Assembly (NCBI GenBank): GCA_964494475.1 | Contig: CAZBRS010000049.1 | Location: 1-41,118 of the forward strand | From: CAZBRS01 sp964494475 | GTDB lineage: Bacteria > Myxococcota_A > UBA9042 > CAZBRS01 | DNA length: 41,118 nucleotides | Direction of reading: 5' to 3' | Notes under the pieces: generated by a model | What the model saw: the letters and a program-made list of their open reading frames with translations, nothing else | Databases searched by the model: none | Told to the model about the DNA's origin: nothing | Translations under genes and position numbers: made by a program | Shown here: positions 18,352 through 33,999 of the stretch, one piece after another | Numbering within the stretch: position 1 is the first letter of the stretch | Layout of the letters: each line of letters opens with the position of its first letter

Positions 18352-19031
18352 CCGACCCTCACGAGGCCGCCCGGCTCGAGGCGCCAGCGGACCGAGGGAA
18401 CCCCCTCCGCGCGGAGCTGCTCGTCGTGGGTGATCGCGACCACGACCGCGCCCCGCCTGGCCGCGGCCGCCAGCGCTTCGGTCACGAGCGCGGCGTGCCG
18501 GGCGTCCTGGTGCGACGTGGGCTCGTCGAGCAACAGCACGCCGGGCTCGCCCACCAGGGCGCGGGCCAACGCCACGCGCTGACGCTCGCCCCCCGAGAGC
18601 TCGTCGGCGCGCCGAGGGGCCAGCGGTCCGGCGGCCACCTGCTCGAGGGCCCGCGCGGCGCGGTCTCTCCGGTCGGAGAGCGCGAGCCCTCGCGGGATCA
18701 GCGGCAGCAGCACGTTCTCGGCCACGGTGAGCTCGGGCCACAGCGTGGGCGCCTGCAGCAACACCCCCACGCCGCGGCGCCACAGATCGCGGTGCGCGCT
18801 GATCCAGCGCGAGATCGGCGCCTCGCCGTGCCACACCTCCCCCTCGGTCGGGCGCAGCAGCCCGGCCAGCAGGTGGAGCAGGCGGCTCTTGCCCACGCCC
18901 GTGGGACCTACCAGCCACGCGACCTCACCGGGCGCGAACCGCGCCTCGAGCGACCGGAAGACCCACGCCTCGGGGTCGGTCCCGCCGCGCCGGATCAGCC
19001 CCACCCCCTGACATCGGAGCTCCTGGCTCAC
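18348..19031 (-). CDS. ABC transporter ATP-binding protein (LolD/MacB-like)
   Basis: 227 residues from GTG 19031, which overlaps the permease stop (GTGA); the longer upstream frame is overlap with the permease. Motifs: Walker A GPTGVGKS (42-49), a Q-loop in VGVLLQAP, signature LSGGERQRV, Walker B VLLLDEPTS, and the H-switch THDEQ. Size and sequence type fit the ATPases that pair with FtsX-type permeases. It powers the permease encoded immediately upstream and is probably part of a NosL-associated export or maturation system. Confidence 0.92.
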   Translation of the reverse strand: MSQELRCQGVGLIRRGGTDPEAWVFRSLEARFAPGEVAWLVGPTGVGKSRLLHLLAGLLRPTEGEVWHGEAPISRWISAHRDLWRRGVGVLLQAPTLWPELTVAENVLLPLIPRGLALSDRRDRAARALEQVAAGPLAPRRADELSGGERQRVALARALVGEPGVLLLDEPTSHQDARHAALVTEALAAAARRGAVVVAITHDEQLRAEGVPSVRWRLEPGGLVRVG

Positions 19032-19906
19032 GGAGCCTCCTCGCCCAGCCACAGAGCAGGATCGATCGCCGCAGCCCGCCCGGCGGGCAGCAGCGTCGCG
19101 AGCAGCAGGGGCGCCACCACGAGCGCGCCCGCCTGCGCGAACGACACCAGCAGGCCCCCCCAACCGGACCACGCCACGGGCGACGCCTCGTCGAGCCCCA
19201 GGCAGAGGCGCGCCAGCCACGCTCCGCCGGGGCAGGCCACGAGCCACGTCGTGACCCCGAACCCCAGCAACAACGCCGGCGTGGCCACGAGCGCCAGACG
19301 CCAGGCGTGCAGGGCGACGAGATCGGCGCCCGTCCAGCCCATCACCTTGAGCAGGGCCATCTCGCGTCGGGCGCCCAGGCGCTCGCGCAGCACCGCCAGC
19401 GCCAACAGGGCCAGCGCCAGCAGGGCGGGGAGGGTCAGGAAGAGCACGAACGCGCCCTGGCGACCGAGCCCGGCGAGCAGGGTGCCGCGCGAAGCTGCTC
19501 GCGACGTCACCTGGACGGGCCAGGGAAAGGCCTGCTTCAACTCGACCGCCAGGGCGTCGGCCTCGCTTTCGTGAAAGACCTCGAGCGCCAGGCCGGCGGC
19601 CAGCCCCCCCCCGAGCCCCGGCATCGGCAGCGCGCGGGCAGACACGACGCCGGGGATGGCTCGCGCCAACGGCAGGGCCAGGGCGGCGGGCAAGGGCACG
19701 AAGCGCCCCTCGTCGACGCGCCGTACGACCAGGGCGGCTTCGCGCCCGGTCGCGTCGGCGGCCGCCCGCTCGAGCCCCGCGTGCAGAGCGAGCGCCGTGG
19801 CGACCACGGCCGTCACGGCCGCCACGCCGAGCGCCAGCACGAACGCCCCCCCGGGGCGACGCCGCAGGTCGCGTGCGGCCCAGGAGGCCAGGTCGAGCCG
19901 CCCCAT
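19028..19906 (-). CDS. FtsX-type ABC transporter permease
   Basis: 292 residues; ATG 19906, one base after the nosL stop. The layout is typical of a short FtsX permease: a first membrane helix (~20-42), a periplasmic domain of about 100 residues, then three helices (~155-180, ~200-225, ~250-275). RREMALLKVMGWTGADL matches the characteristic cytoplasmic loop. Its ATPase is the next gene. Transporters of this class often move no substrate themselves but act mechanically or extract lipoproteins; here the neighbouring lipoprotein NosL is an obvious partner. Confidence 0.88.
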   Translation of the reverse strand: MGRLDLASWAARDLRRRPGGAFVLALGVAAVTAVVATALALHAGLERAAADATGREAALVVRRVDEGRFVPLPAALALPLARAIPGVVSARALPMPGLGGGLAAGLALEVFHESEADALAVELKQAFPWPVQVTSRAASRGTLLAGLGRQGAFVLFLTLPALLALALLALAVLRERLGARREMALLKVMGWTGADLVALHAWRLALVATPALLLGFGVTTWLVACPGGAWLARLCLGLDEASPVAWSGWGGLLVSFAQAGALVVAPLLLATLLPAGRAAAIDPALWLGEEAP

Positions 19907-19907
19907 G

Positions 19908-20468
19908 TCAAGGCAGGATCGGACGGCCCGTCAGCTCGAGCCAACGCGCATCGGTGAGCTCATCGACGCGGAACACGGCGCTGCCTCCGTGACGGGCCCG
20001 GAACGCGGCCAGGGCCTCGGCGTCGCCGAGCGCGACCAGCGCGCGCCCCATGGGCCCCACCACGTCGGAGCCGGCCACGAAGGTCGCGGCCTGCGCGTCG
20101 AGCGGTTCGCCCGTGAGGTAGTCGCGGACCACCAACCGCTTGCGGTCTGCGGGGTCCCGGCCCAGGAAGACCTCGGGGTGCAGCCAGGCCTTCAGGCCGC
20201 AGCCGTTGCCGCAGAAGACGAAGGTCGTCCCGTCGCCGAGCTGCAACCCGGAGGCGTGCTTGGCGTGCTCGGCCACGGGCATGGCGCAGACAGGGCAGCG
20301 ATCGGCGCTGTCGAGCACCAGGTGGCCGGCGGCGTCCATGGGGGTGAGGGCCGGCTGCGGGCCGGCCTTCTGTCCGTCCTTTCGGGACGGCTCCGGGCCG
20401 CGACACGCGCCGAGCGCGAGGAGCAGGAGCGGCGCGACCACCCGAAACGTGCGTCCCGTGAGGAGCAT
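19908..20468 (-). CDS. nosL: NosL-family copper-chaperone lipoprotein
   Basis: 186 residues; ATG 20468 with GAGG upstream. Signal peptide with lipobox ALGAC and Cys22 as the lipidated residue. The NosL pattern follows: DRCPVCAMPV (Cys58, Cys61, Met63) for copper, a TFVFCGNGCGLKAWL segment, DYLTGEPLDAQAATFVAGSDVVGPMG, and a C-terminal FRARHGG. NosL is known to bind Cu(I) for N2O reductase maturation, but no nosZ or nosD is in this window. A more general copper-delivery role, for example to a terminal oxidase, is possible. It is the first gene of a four-gene minus-strand unit. Confidence 0.88.
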   Translation of the reverse strand: MLLTGRTFRVVAPLLLLALGACRGPEPSRKDGQKAGPQPALTPMDAAGHLVLDSADRCPVCAMPVAEHAKHASGLQLGDGTTFVFCGNGCGLKAWLHPEVFLGRDPADRKRLVVRDYLTGEPLDAQAATFVAGSDVVGPMGRALVALGDAEALAAFRARHGGSAVFRVDELTDARWLELTGRPILP

Positions 20469-20501
20469 GGCCGACCTCTTCGTTCGCCAATCGTCGCCGC
20501 G

Positions 20502-20530
20502 ATTTAGCCACTTCGCGTTTGCCCTTTCAA
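20502..20530 (-). promoter_or_regulatory. Promoter of the nosL unit
   Basis: On the minus strand, TTGAAA at 20530-20525, a 17-base spacer and CTAAAT at 20507-20502. It lies 34 bases before the nosL ATG, in the short divergent gap with the SafE-type gene. Confidence 0.5.
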
Positions 20531-20554
20531 GCGAAAGCGCGGTAACGATGGACC

Positions 20555-21232
20555 ATGACCCCCTCCCTCGCCGACCTCGGCTCGGTCTTCGCGCTCGGCC
20601 TGCTCGGCAGCGCCCACTGCGTCGGAATGTGCGGACCGCTGGTCCTCGCGCTCCCGGGACGCACGGGGCGTACGTCGGCGCACCTGGCCTACCACCTCGG
20701 ACGCGTGACGACCTACACGATCGTCGGAGGCCTCGCAGGCTCCGCTGGCGCGGGGATGACGAGCCTCGGCCCGCAGGGCGCCGCGCTCCGGGAGTTGCCG
20801 GGGGTGCAGGTGGCGCTCTCGTTGGTCGCGGCGGCGCTGCTCCTGGCGTTCGGGCTCGGGCGCCTCGGGATCGTTCGCCCGCTCGAAGAGTTGCTGGCGC
20901 TGACCCCCCTGCGCTGGCCCGGAGTGGGGGCGCTGATGCAGCGGGCCTACCGCGAACGGCAGACGGCCGCCCTCGTCGCCGCGGGGCTGCTCCTGGGCCT
21001 GCTGCCCTGCGGCCTCAGCTACGCGGCCTTCGCCCGCGCGCTCCCGGCGGGCGGGCCCGTGGAAGGCGCGCTGCTCACGGCTGTGTTCGGCCTGGGCACG
21101 CTGCCGGCGCTGCTGCTGGTCGGGATGGGCGCGTCGGGCTGGGTCCGCCGTCACCAGCGGCCCGCCGAGATCCTGTCGGCGCTGCTCATGATCGGCATGG
21201 CGGTGTCGCTGGCGCTCGACGCGATGCTGTGA
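20555..21232 (+). CDS. SafE/UreH-like membrane protein (metal or thiol transport)
   Basis: 225 residues; ATG 20555, with no strong ribosome site in front. It has six membrane helices. The first carries GSAHCVGMCGP (His21, Cys22, Met25, Cys26), the hallmark of the TauE/SafE-annotated family also called UreH-like, and LPCGLSY appears in the fourth. Relatives are often found beside cbb3-oxidase copper genes and are thought to handle copper or thiols. It is divergent from nosL with 86 bases between, which supports a shared copper function. The name sulfite exporter should not be taken literally. Confidence 0.88.
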   Translation: MTPSLADLGSVFALGLLGSAHCVGMCGPLVLALPGRTGRTSAHLAYHLGRVTTYTIVGGLAGSAGAGMTSLGPQGAALRELPGVQVALSLVAAALLLAFGLGRLGIVRPLEELLALTPLRWPGVGALMQRAYRERQTAALVAAGLLLGLLPCGLSYAAFARALPAGGPVEGALLTAVFGLGTLPALLLVGMGASGWVRRHQRPAEILSALLMIGMAVSLALDAML

Positions 21233-21248
21233 GCCCCGCGACAGACCG

Positions 21249-28295
<7,047 letters not shown>

Positions 28296-28402
28296 GTTCC
28301 CTCCCCCGCGAGTCGCAACGACATTCCAACGTGCAGGATACAGGATCCGCCCGATATATGGTAGGTTCCGGCTTTCTTTTTTTGGCCGCCGGAGGGGTCC
28401 GA

Positions 28403-29731
28403 ATGGAAGAACACGCGACGCTCGTGGACCGGGCCGCCGAGCAAGTGCGCCGGTCCAAGACGGAGGGCCGTGCTCTGGCCTTCCGCAAGTCGTCGGTCTC
28501 GCACTTCGTGCCCGACCCCTACCGCAAGGATCGGCGACCGCGCGTCGACCTCACGGCGCTCGACCGACTGCTGGCGATCGACGTCGCGGCCCGCACGGCG
28601 ACGGCCGAGCCCGGCCTCACGTTCGCCGCCCTGGCGCGCGCGACGCTGGAGCACGGGCTGCTGCCGACGGTGGTCCCCGAGCTCGAGACCATCACGGTGG
28701 GCGGCGCCATCGCCGGCTGCTCCCTCGAGTCCATGAGCTACCGCCACGGCGGGTTCCACGACAGCTGCCTCGAGTACGAGGTGCTCACGGGCCGAGGCGA
28801 GGTGCTCACGTTGTCGCGCGACCACGAGCCCGAGCTGTTCGAGATGGTGCACGGCTCCTACGGCACGCTGGCGCGCCTGACGAAGGCCACGTTCCGCCTG
28901 GTCCCCGCGAAGGCCTTCGTGCACCTGACCTACCGCACCCACACCACGTTCCCCGCCTTCCTGGCCGATCTGCGCGAACGCTGCGCCGTCGGCGACTACG
29001 ACTTCGTCGACGGCATCGTGCACGCGCCGGACAAGCTGGTGCTGTGCCTGGGTCGCCTGGTCGACCAGGCGCCGAAGCTCTCGAGCTACCGGGGCACGGG
29101 CATCTTCTACAAGAGCACGGCTCGCCTGGCCGAGGACTGGCTGACCACCTGGGACTACTGCTTCCGGTACGACCGCGAGGCCCACTGGATGACCGCGACC
29201 GTGCCACCCCTGCAGTGGAGGCCGATCCGCGCGACCATCGGCCGCCCGTTCCTCGGCTCGACGAACCTCTTGAAGTGGTCGGAGCGCCTCGCCCCCATCC
29301 TGCGCCTGAAGCGCCGCCCCGACGTGGTGGTCGACGTGTTCCTGCCCGCGCGCCGCTTCGAGGAGTTCTTCCACTGGTACGTGAAGGACTACGACTTCTG
29401 GCCGCTGTGGATCGTCCCCTACCGCGTGACGGAGATCTACCCCTGGATCTCGGACGAGCGGGCCGCCCGCATGGCCGACACGCTGCTGATCGACGCGGCG
29501 GTGTACGGCAAGCGCAACGACGACCCGCGCGTCGACGCCTCCGAGGTGCTCGAGAAGAAGGTCTTCGAGCTCGACGGCATCAAGACCCTCATCTCGCGCA
29601 ACCACTACGACGAGGCCACGTTCTGGCAGATCTACTCGAAGCCGCGCTACCAGGCCGCGAAAGCACGCCTCGACCCCGACGGCCGCTTCGGCGACCTGTA
29701 CGAGAAGTTCAAGCCGCAGCCGATCGAGTAG
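28403..29731 (+). CDS. DHCR24-like FAD-binding oxidoreductase
   Basis: 442 residues from ATG 28403, chosen for GGAGGGG at 28391-28397; the frame is open further upstream without a good site. The N-terminal half is a PCMH-type FAD-binding domain: DLTALDRLLAID, TATAEPGLTFAAL, VVPELETITVGGAIAG, LESMSYRHGGFHD and HGSYGTLARLT. Collinear similarity to sterol delta-24-reductase (DHCR24) is visible by eye: TVGG-I-G--ES, R-VPAK, PLWIVPY, LIDAAVYG, and a C-terminal DEATFWQIYS. It probably reduces or oxidises a hydrophobic substrate such as a sterol or isoprenoid side chain. No other sterol gene is in the window, so the substrate is open. It is transcribed away from the giant lipoprotein gene. Confidence 0.8.
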   Translation: MEEHATLVDRAAEQVRRSKTEGRALAFRKSSVSHFVPDPYRKDRRPRVDLTALDRLLAIDVAARTATAEPGLTFAALARATLEHGLLPTVVPELETITVGGAIAGCSLESMSYRHGGFHDSCLEYEVLTGRGEVLTLSRDHEPELFEMVHGSYGTLARLTKATFRLVPAKAFVHLTYRTHTTFPAFLADLRERCAVGDYDFVDGIVHAPDKLVLCLGRLVDQAPKLSSYRGTGIFYKSTARLAEDWLTTWDYCFRYDREAHWMTATVPPLQWRPIRATIGRPFLGSTNLLKWSERLAPILRLKRRPDVVVDVFLPARRFEEFFHWYVKDYDFWPLWIVPYRVTEIYPWISDERAARMADTLLIDAAVYGKRNDDPRVDASEVLEKKVFELDGIKTLISRNHYDEATFWQIYSKPRYQAAKARLDPDGRFGDLYEKFKPQPIE

Positions 29732-29742
29732 CGGGCGCCTTC

Positions 29743-32700
29743 TCACGCCCGCGTGGCGACCCGACGCAGCAGCGCCAGCACCTCGGCCCCGTGCTGCTTC
29801 ACGAAGCGCGCGCCCACGCCGCGCACCTGCACCAACTCTTCGTCGCTCCCCGGGTCGGCCGCGGCGATGCCCAGCAGCGCACGATCGGTCAGGACGCGGA
29901 AGGCCGGCACGCCCTTGCGGCGAGACTCGTCGAGCCGCCAGGCCTTCAGCGCCAGCACCACGACCTGCGGCACGTCGGCCAGGGTCACCTCGGGCGCCTC
30001 GGCCTCGGCGCCGGCCAGCCGATCGATCAGACGGAGCGGGCGCGTGACCGCCGGCGCGACCAGCCCCTCTTCGGGCAGCCGCACGCGCGCGGTGAGCTGC
30101 TCGCGCAGGGCCGCGAGGTCGTGCCCCCCGGTCGTCAGCCGCGCCTTGCGGAAGGCCACGACCTCGCCGTCGCGCTCGAACGAGGTCTCCTCGATGAGCA
30201 CGAAGCCGGCGCGCGCCAGGGCCGACACGAGCACGTCGAAGCCCTTGCGATCGACCAGCTTCTCGAGCTCGCGCCGGTGCAGCGTGCCCAGGGCCGTGCC
30301 GCCCGAGACGCGGAGCGCGCGCACGAGGGTCTCGAGGAGGCGCAGCTCGAGCGGCGTGGGCGGACGCAGGCGGCGCGCGCTCGTCTTGTCGGGGGCGCAC
30401 ACGTCGCAGAGGCCGCAGGGCTCGCCCGAGTCGTTCCGATCTCCGAAGTAGGCCACGAGATCCTGCATGCGGCAGGCGGTGCCGCGCGCGAAGCGGACCA
30501 TCTCGTCCAGCTGCGAGAGGCGGGCGGTGCGCTGCTCGAGGTACGGGGTGGGCCAGTCGGCGCGGCCGCGCGTCACGGTGTCGTCCGCGTGAACGACGGC
30601 GCCGGCGTGGATCCACAGCTTCTCGAGGGCCTTCTCGAACACGTCGAGCTCGACCTCGCACGCCTCGCGCAAGCCCTCGCGCGCCACGGGCGTATCGGAG
30701 AGCTGCTCCCAGACCCGGCGCAGCACGTCGAGCTCGGGGTAGTCGCGGCCGAGGAAGAACTCGTGGGTGCGGCGGTCGGCGAACGAGTGCAGCAGGATGG
30801 CCGCGCTGCGCTTGCCGTCGCGGCCGGCGCGCCCGATCTCCTGGTAGTAGCCCTCGAGGCTGCCCGGCAGCGCGGCGTGCAGCACCGTGCGCACGTCGGG
30901 CTTGTCGATGCCCATGCCGAACGCGATGGTGGCCACGATGGCGTCGGCGTCGCCCCGGAGGAACGCGCCCTGGGCCTGGTCGCGCGCCTGCGAGGTCATG
31001 CCGGCGTGGTAGGCCACCACCTTCACGTCGCCCGCTAACGCCGCGGCGATGGCCTCGACCTGCTTGCGCGTGGGGGCGTACACGATGGCCGGCAGGCGCT
31101 TCGCGTTGCCGAGCACGCGCTTGATCAGCGCCGTGCGCTCGGGCACCGACACCTCGGCGAGCTCGATGGCCAGGTTGTCGCGGCGGAAGCCCCGGATGAA
31201 GCGCTCGGCGGCCGGAATGCCGAGCTGCTCGGCGATGTCCTGCTGCACGCGGGGCGTGGCCGTGGCCGTGAGGGCCACCACGGGCGCACCGCCGGCAAAG
31301 TCGCGCAGGCGCTCGCGCAGCATACGGTAGTCGGGGCGGAAGTCGTGGCCCCAGTGCGAGATGCAGTGCGCCTCGTCGACGGCCACCAGGCTGGGCGGCC
31401 GGCGCGCGAGCAGCTCGGGGAAGCCCGGCACGCCCAGGCGCTCGGGGGCCACGTACAGGAAGTCGAGCACGCCGTCGACGTACAGCCGACAGGCGCGGCG
31501 GCTGGCCTCGCGATCGCGCCCCGAGTGGATGCGGTCGGCGCGGAGGCCCAGGCGCTCGAGGGCGGCCACCTGGTCCTCCATGAGCGCGATCAGGGGGCCG
31601 ATCACGAGCGTGGTGCCGCCGCGCGCGAGGCCGGGGAGTTGATAGCAGAGCGATTTCCCCGCGCCGGTTGGCATGACCACCAGCGCGCTCCGCCCCTCGG
31701 TGATCGCGCGGCAGACGTCTTCCTGGTGCGGACGGAACGACGGGATGCCGAACGTGTCGCGCAGCAGCCGCTTCAGCTTGTCGGGCGGCACGGGCGTGCG
31801 CGCCGCGCCGGTCGTGGGCGGCGGCGACGGCTTCGGGGCCCGGGGGCGGCTGACCTCGCGCTGCCACTCGCGCGTGCCCACCCCCCCCACCACGTGCGTC
31901 ACCCAGGCCTCGATGTCGGCCAGGAAGCGCGGCAGCCCCTCCTCGCCACGCTCGATGCGCCGCAGGCGATGCTCCCAGTCGCCGGTCATGGCGGGGCTCT
32001 TCACGTCGTCGTGCACCACGCGGATGAGCTCGACGCCCTTGTCGGTGGCGCGCAGCACGCGGCCCTTGCGCTCGATGTAGCCCCGCCCCAGCAGGGTCTC
32101 GAGGATGGCGGCGCGGGTCGCCGGCGTGCCCAGCCCCCGCTCGCGCATGGCGTCCGAGAGCTCCTTGTCGTCGAGGGTGCGGCCGGCGGTCTCCATGGCG
32201 GTGAGCAGGCTGGCTTCGGAGTAGCCCTTGGGCGGCCGCGTCCTCTTGTCCTTCACCTCGGCGGCGGGCACGTGGCAGGGCCGGCCGGGCTCGAGCCCCG
32301 GGGGCAGCACCGCCGCCGGCTCGTCGTCGTCCTTCCTGGTGCGGGCGACCTTGGGCTCGAGCACGCGCCAGCCGACCTGCTCGACGCTGGTGCCGCTGGC
32401 GTGGAAGCGATCCGTCAGGGGTCCGACCCCCTCGTCGCCGGGGGTCGTGACGGCCGTGATCACGGTGGTGACGGCCGCCACGTGGTCGTCGTGCCAGGCC
32501 TGGAGAAGGCGGCGGCACACGAGGTCGTAGACCTTGGCCTCGTCCGAGTCCTTCGGCACGGCCGCCGGCAACCCCGTGGGGGTGGGCAGCAGCGCGTGGT
32601 GATCCGAGACCTTGGCGTCGTCGACGAAACGCGCCCCGAGCGGGCGCTGGCCCGTTCCCGGAGCCAGGTGGCGCTTGTAGGGCGCCGAGACGGCGCCGAC

Positions 32701-33816
32701 GAGCCGGGGCAGGGTGCGCGCCACGTCGGCGGTGAGGTGGCGGCTGTCGGTGCGCGGGTACGACAGCGCCTTGTGCACCTCGTACAGGGCCTGGGCCAGC
32801 TCGAGGGTGCGCGCGGCCGAGAAGCCGTACAGGCGGTTCGCGTCGCGCTGGAGCTCGGTCAGGTCGTAGAGCAGGGGCGGGGGCCTGCGCTTCACGTCGC
32901 GCGCGACCGACTCGACGGCCGCGGCGCCTCGGAGCGCGCGCTCGACGATGGCCCGAGCCTCGACCCCGTCGGCGGGCAAGCGCGTTTCGCGGAGCGCCTC
33001 GCCCGCCGCGCCCGGAGCGCGGTCTCGGAACCAGATGGCCTCGAAGCCGGGGGGCTCCTCCCCCGGTAGCGGCTCCGGCGATCCCGCCACCGGAGCCGGC
33101 TGGATCGTGGCAACGACCTCGCAGTACGCCTCGACCACGAACTCGCGGATGGCCACCTCGCGCTCGACGAGCAGGGCGAGGGTGGGCGTCTGCACGCGCC
33201 CCACGGACCACACCTCGGGCTTCGCGGCCTCGTCGCCCTCGGCGCGGGGCTCGGTGCGGGGCGCGAGCGCCCGCGCCGCCAAGGTATAGGCCCGCGTGAG
33301 GTTCATGCCCACCAGCCAGTCGGCGCGGCTGCGCCCGCGCGCCGCGGCCGCCAGCGGATCGAAGGCCGCCCCGTCCTTCAACGACGCGAACCCGGCCTGG
33401 ATGGCTTCGGGCGTGAGCGACGAGATCCAGAGGCGCTTCACGGGCTTGTCGCAGCCCGCCTTCTCGGCCAGGTAGCGGAAGATGAGCTCGCCCTCGCGCC
33501 CGGCGTCCGTCGCGCACACCACGTCGGTGGTCTCGGGATCGTTCAGCAGCGCCGCCACCACCTCGAACTGAGACGCCGTCTGCCGCTCGACCACCAGGGG
33601 CCACTCGCGCGGCAGCATGGGCAGCTCGTCGCGCCGCCACGACTTCCAGCGCGCGTCGACCTCGTGCGGCTCGGGCAGCCGGACCAGGTGCCCGATGGCC
33701 CAGGTGACCACCACGCCGTCGCCCGAGAGGAACCCCTCGCCGCGCCCGCGCGCCCCGAGCACCTTGGCCAGATCGCGCGCCACCGACGGCTTCTCGGCCA
33801 CCACGACCGTTCGCAC
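29743..33816 (-). CDS. topB: Topoisomerase III - RecQ helicase fusion
   Basis: 1357 residues from GTG 33816. GGGGAGG (33828-33822) lies five bases ahead of it and overlaps the earlier GTG at 33822, and the resulting start MRTVVVAEKPSVARDLA is typical of TopB. Residues 1-~655 form type IA topoisomerase III: Toprim CATDAGREGELI, catalytic Tyr353 in SYPRTDSR, and GTPATRAAI. No C4 zinc fingers follow. After a Pro-rich linker (~655-685) comes a complete RecQ: MPTGAGKSLCYQLPG (~715), VDEAHCISHWGHDF (~812), TATATPRVQQDI, EIGRAGRDG, a zinc site C-x16-C-x2-C-x2-C (CRMQDLVAYFGD...CGLCDVC), and a C-terminal HRDC domain (~1285-1350). The two partners normally act together to unlink crossed DNA; here they are one polypeptide. 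Confidence 0.93.
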   Translation of the reverse strand: MRTVVVAEKPSVARDLAKVLGARGRGEGFLSGDGVVVTWAIGHLVRLPEPHEVDARWKSWRRDELPMLPREWPLVVERQTASQFEVVAALLNDPETTDVVCATDAGREGELIFRYLAEKAGCDKPVKRLWISSLTPEAIQAGFASLKDGAAFDPLAAAARGRSRADWLVGMNLTRAYTLAARALAPRTEPRAEGDEAAKPEVWSVGRVQTPTLALLVEREVAIREFVVEAYCEVVATIQPAPVAGSPEPLPGEEPPGFEAIWFRDRAPGAAGEALRETRLPADGVEARAIVERALRGAAAVESVARDVKRRPPPLLYDLTELQRDANRLYGFSAARTLELAQALYEVHKALSYPRTDSRHLTADVARTLPRLVGAVSAPYKRHLAPGTGQRPLGARFVDDAKVSDHHALLPTPTGLPAAVPKDSDEAKVYDLVCRRLLQAWHDDHVAAVTTVITAVTTPGDEGVGPLTDRFHASGTSVEQVGWRVLEPKVARTRKDDDEPAAVLPPGLEPGRPCHVPAAEVKDKRTRPPKGYSEASLLTAMETAGRTLDDKELSDAMRERGLGTPATRAAILETLLGRGYIERKGRVLRATDKGVELIRVVHDDVKSPAMTGDWEHRLRRIERGEEGLPRFLADIEAWVTHVVGGVGTREWQREVSRPRAPKPSPPPTTGAARTPVPPDKLKRLLRDTFGIPSFRPHQEDVCRAITEGRSALVVMPTGAGKSLCYQLPGLARGGTTLVIGPLIALMEDQVAALERLGLRADRIHSGRDREASRRACRLYVDGVLDFLYVAPERLGVPGFPELLARRPPSLVAVDEAHCISHWGHDFRPDYRMLRERLRDFAGGAPVVALTATATPRVQQDIAEQLGIPAAERFIRGFRRDNLAIELAEVSVPERTALIKRVLGNAKRLPAIVYAPTRKQVEAIAAALAGDVKVVAYHAGMTSQARDQAQGAFLRGDADAIVATIAFGMGIDKPDVRTVLHAALPGSLEGYYQEIGRAGRDGKRSAAILLHSFADRRTHEFFLGRDYPELDVLRRVWEQLSDTPVAREGLREACEVELDVFEKALEKLWIHAGAVVHADDTVTRGRADWPTPYLEQRTARLSQLDEMVRFARGTACRMQDLVAYFGDRNDSGEPCGLCDVCAPDKTSARRLRPPTPLELRLLETLVRALRVSGGTALGTLHRRELEKLVDRKGFDVLVSALARAGFVLIEETSFERDGEVVAFRKARLTTGGHDLAALREQLTARVRLPEEGLVAPAVTRPLRLIDRLAGAEAEAPEVTLADVPQVVVLALKAWRLDESRRKGVPAFRVLTDRALLGIAAADPGSDEELVQVRGVGARFVKQHGAEVLALLRRVATRA

Positions 33817-33821
33817 GTTCA

Positions 33822-33828
33822 CCTCCCC
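33822..33828 (-). promoter_or_regulatory. Ribosome binding site that decides the topB-recQ start
   Basis: GGGGAGG on the minus strand, five bases before GTG 33816. The upstream in-frame GTG at 33822 is part of this site and so is an unlikely start. Confidence 0.6.
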
Positions 33829-33948
33829 AAGGAGCGAACTCGCGCCCGCTCTCTACCCCGCATCGCCGACGCCGGCAAGGGTGCAGGGCCCGTGCCAACC
33901 CGCCGCCCTCGAAGAACCCTCGGGATTCGCCGCGCCGGGGCGCTCCGT

Positions 33949-33980
33949 CGGACCACGCGCCGCGGTCCGGCGCGGTCCGG
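33949..33980. repeat. Inverted and direct repeat after the membrane-protein gene
   Basis: CGGACC (33949-33954) and GGTCCG (33964-33969) can form a 6-bp stem with a 9-base loop. CGCGGTCCGG is repeated directly at 33961-33970 and 33971-33980. It lies in the gap between two minus-strand genes. There is no T tract, so it is not a clear intrinsic terminator. I see nothing else in 33829-33999. Confidence 0.4.
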
Positions 33981-33999
33981 CGGGCCGGCACCGCACCCG

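Noticed and set aside
20555..21232. Sulfite exporter
   Set aside because: The HCxGMCGP motif and the nosL neighbour point to copper or thiol handling; the sulfite label is a family name only.
28368..28397. RNA switch in the leader of the DHCR24-like gene
   Set aside because: CCGGC and GCCGG can pair over a T run and touch the ribosome site, but the stem is only five base pairs and no known riboswitch core is seen.
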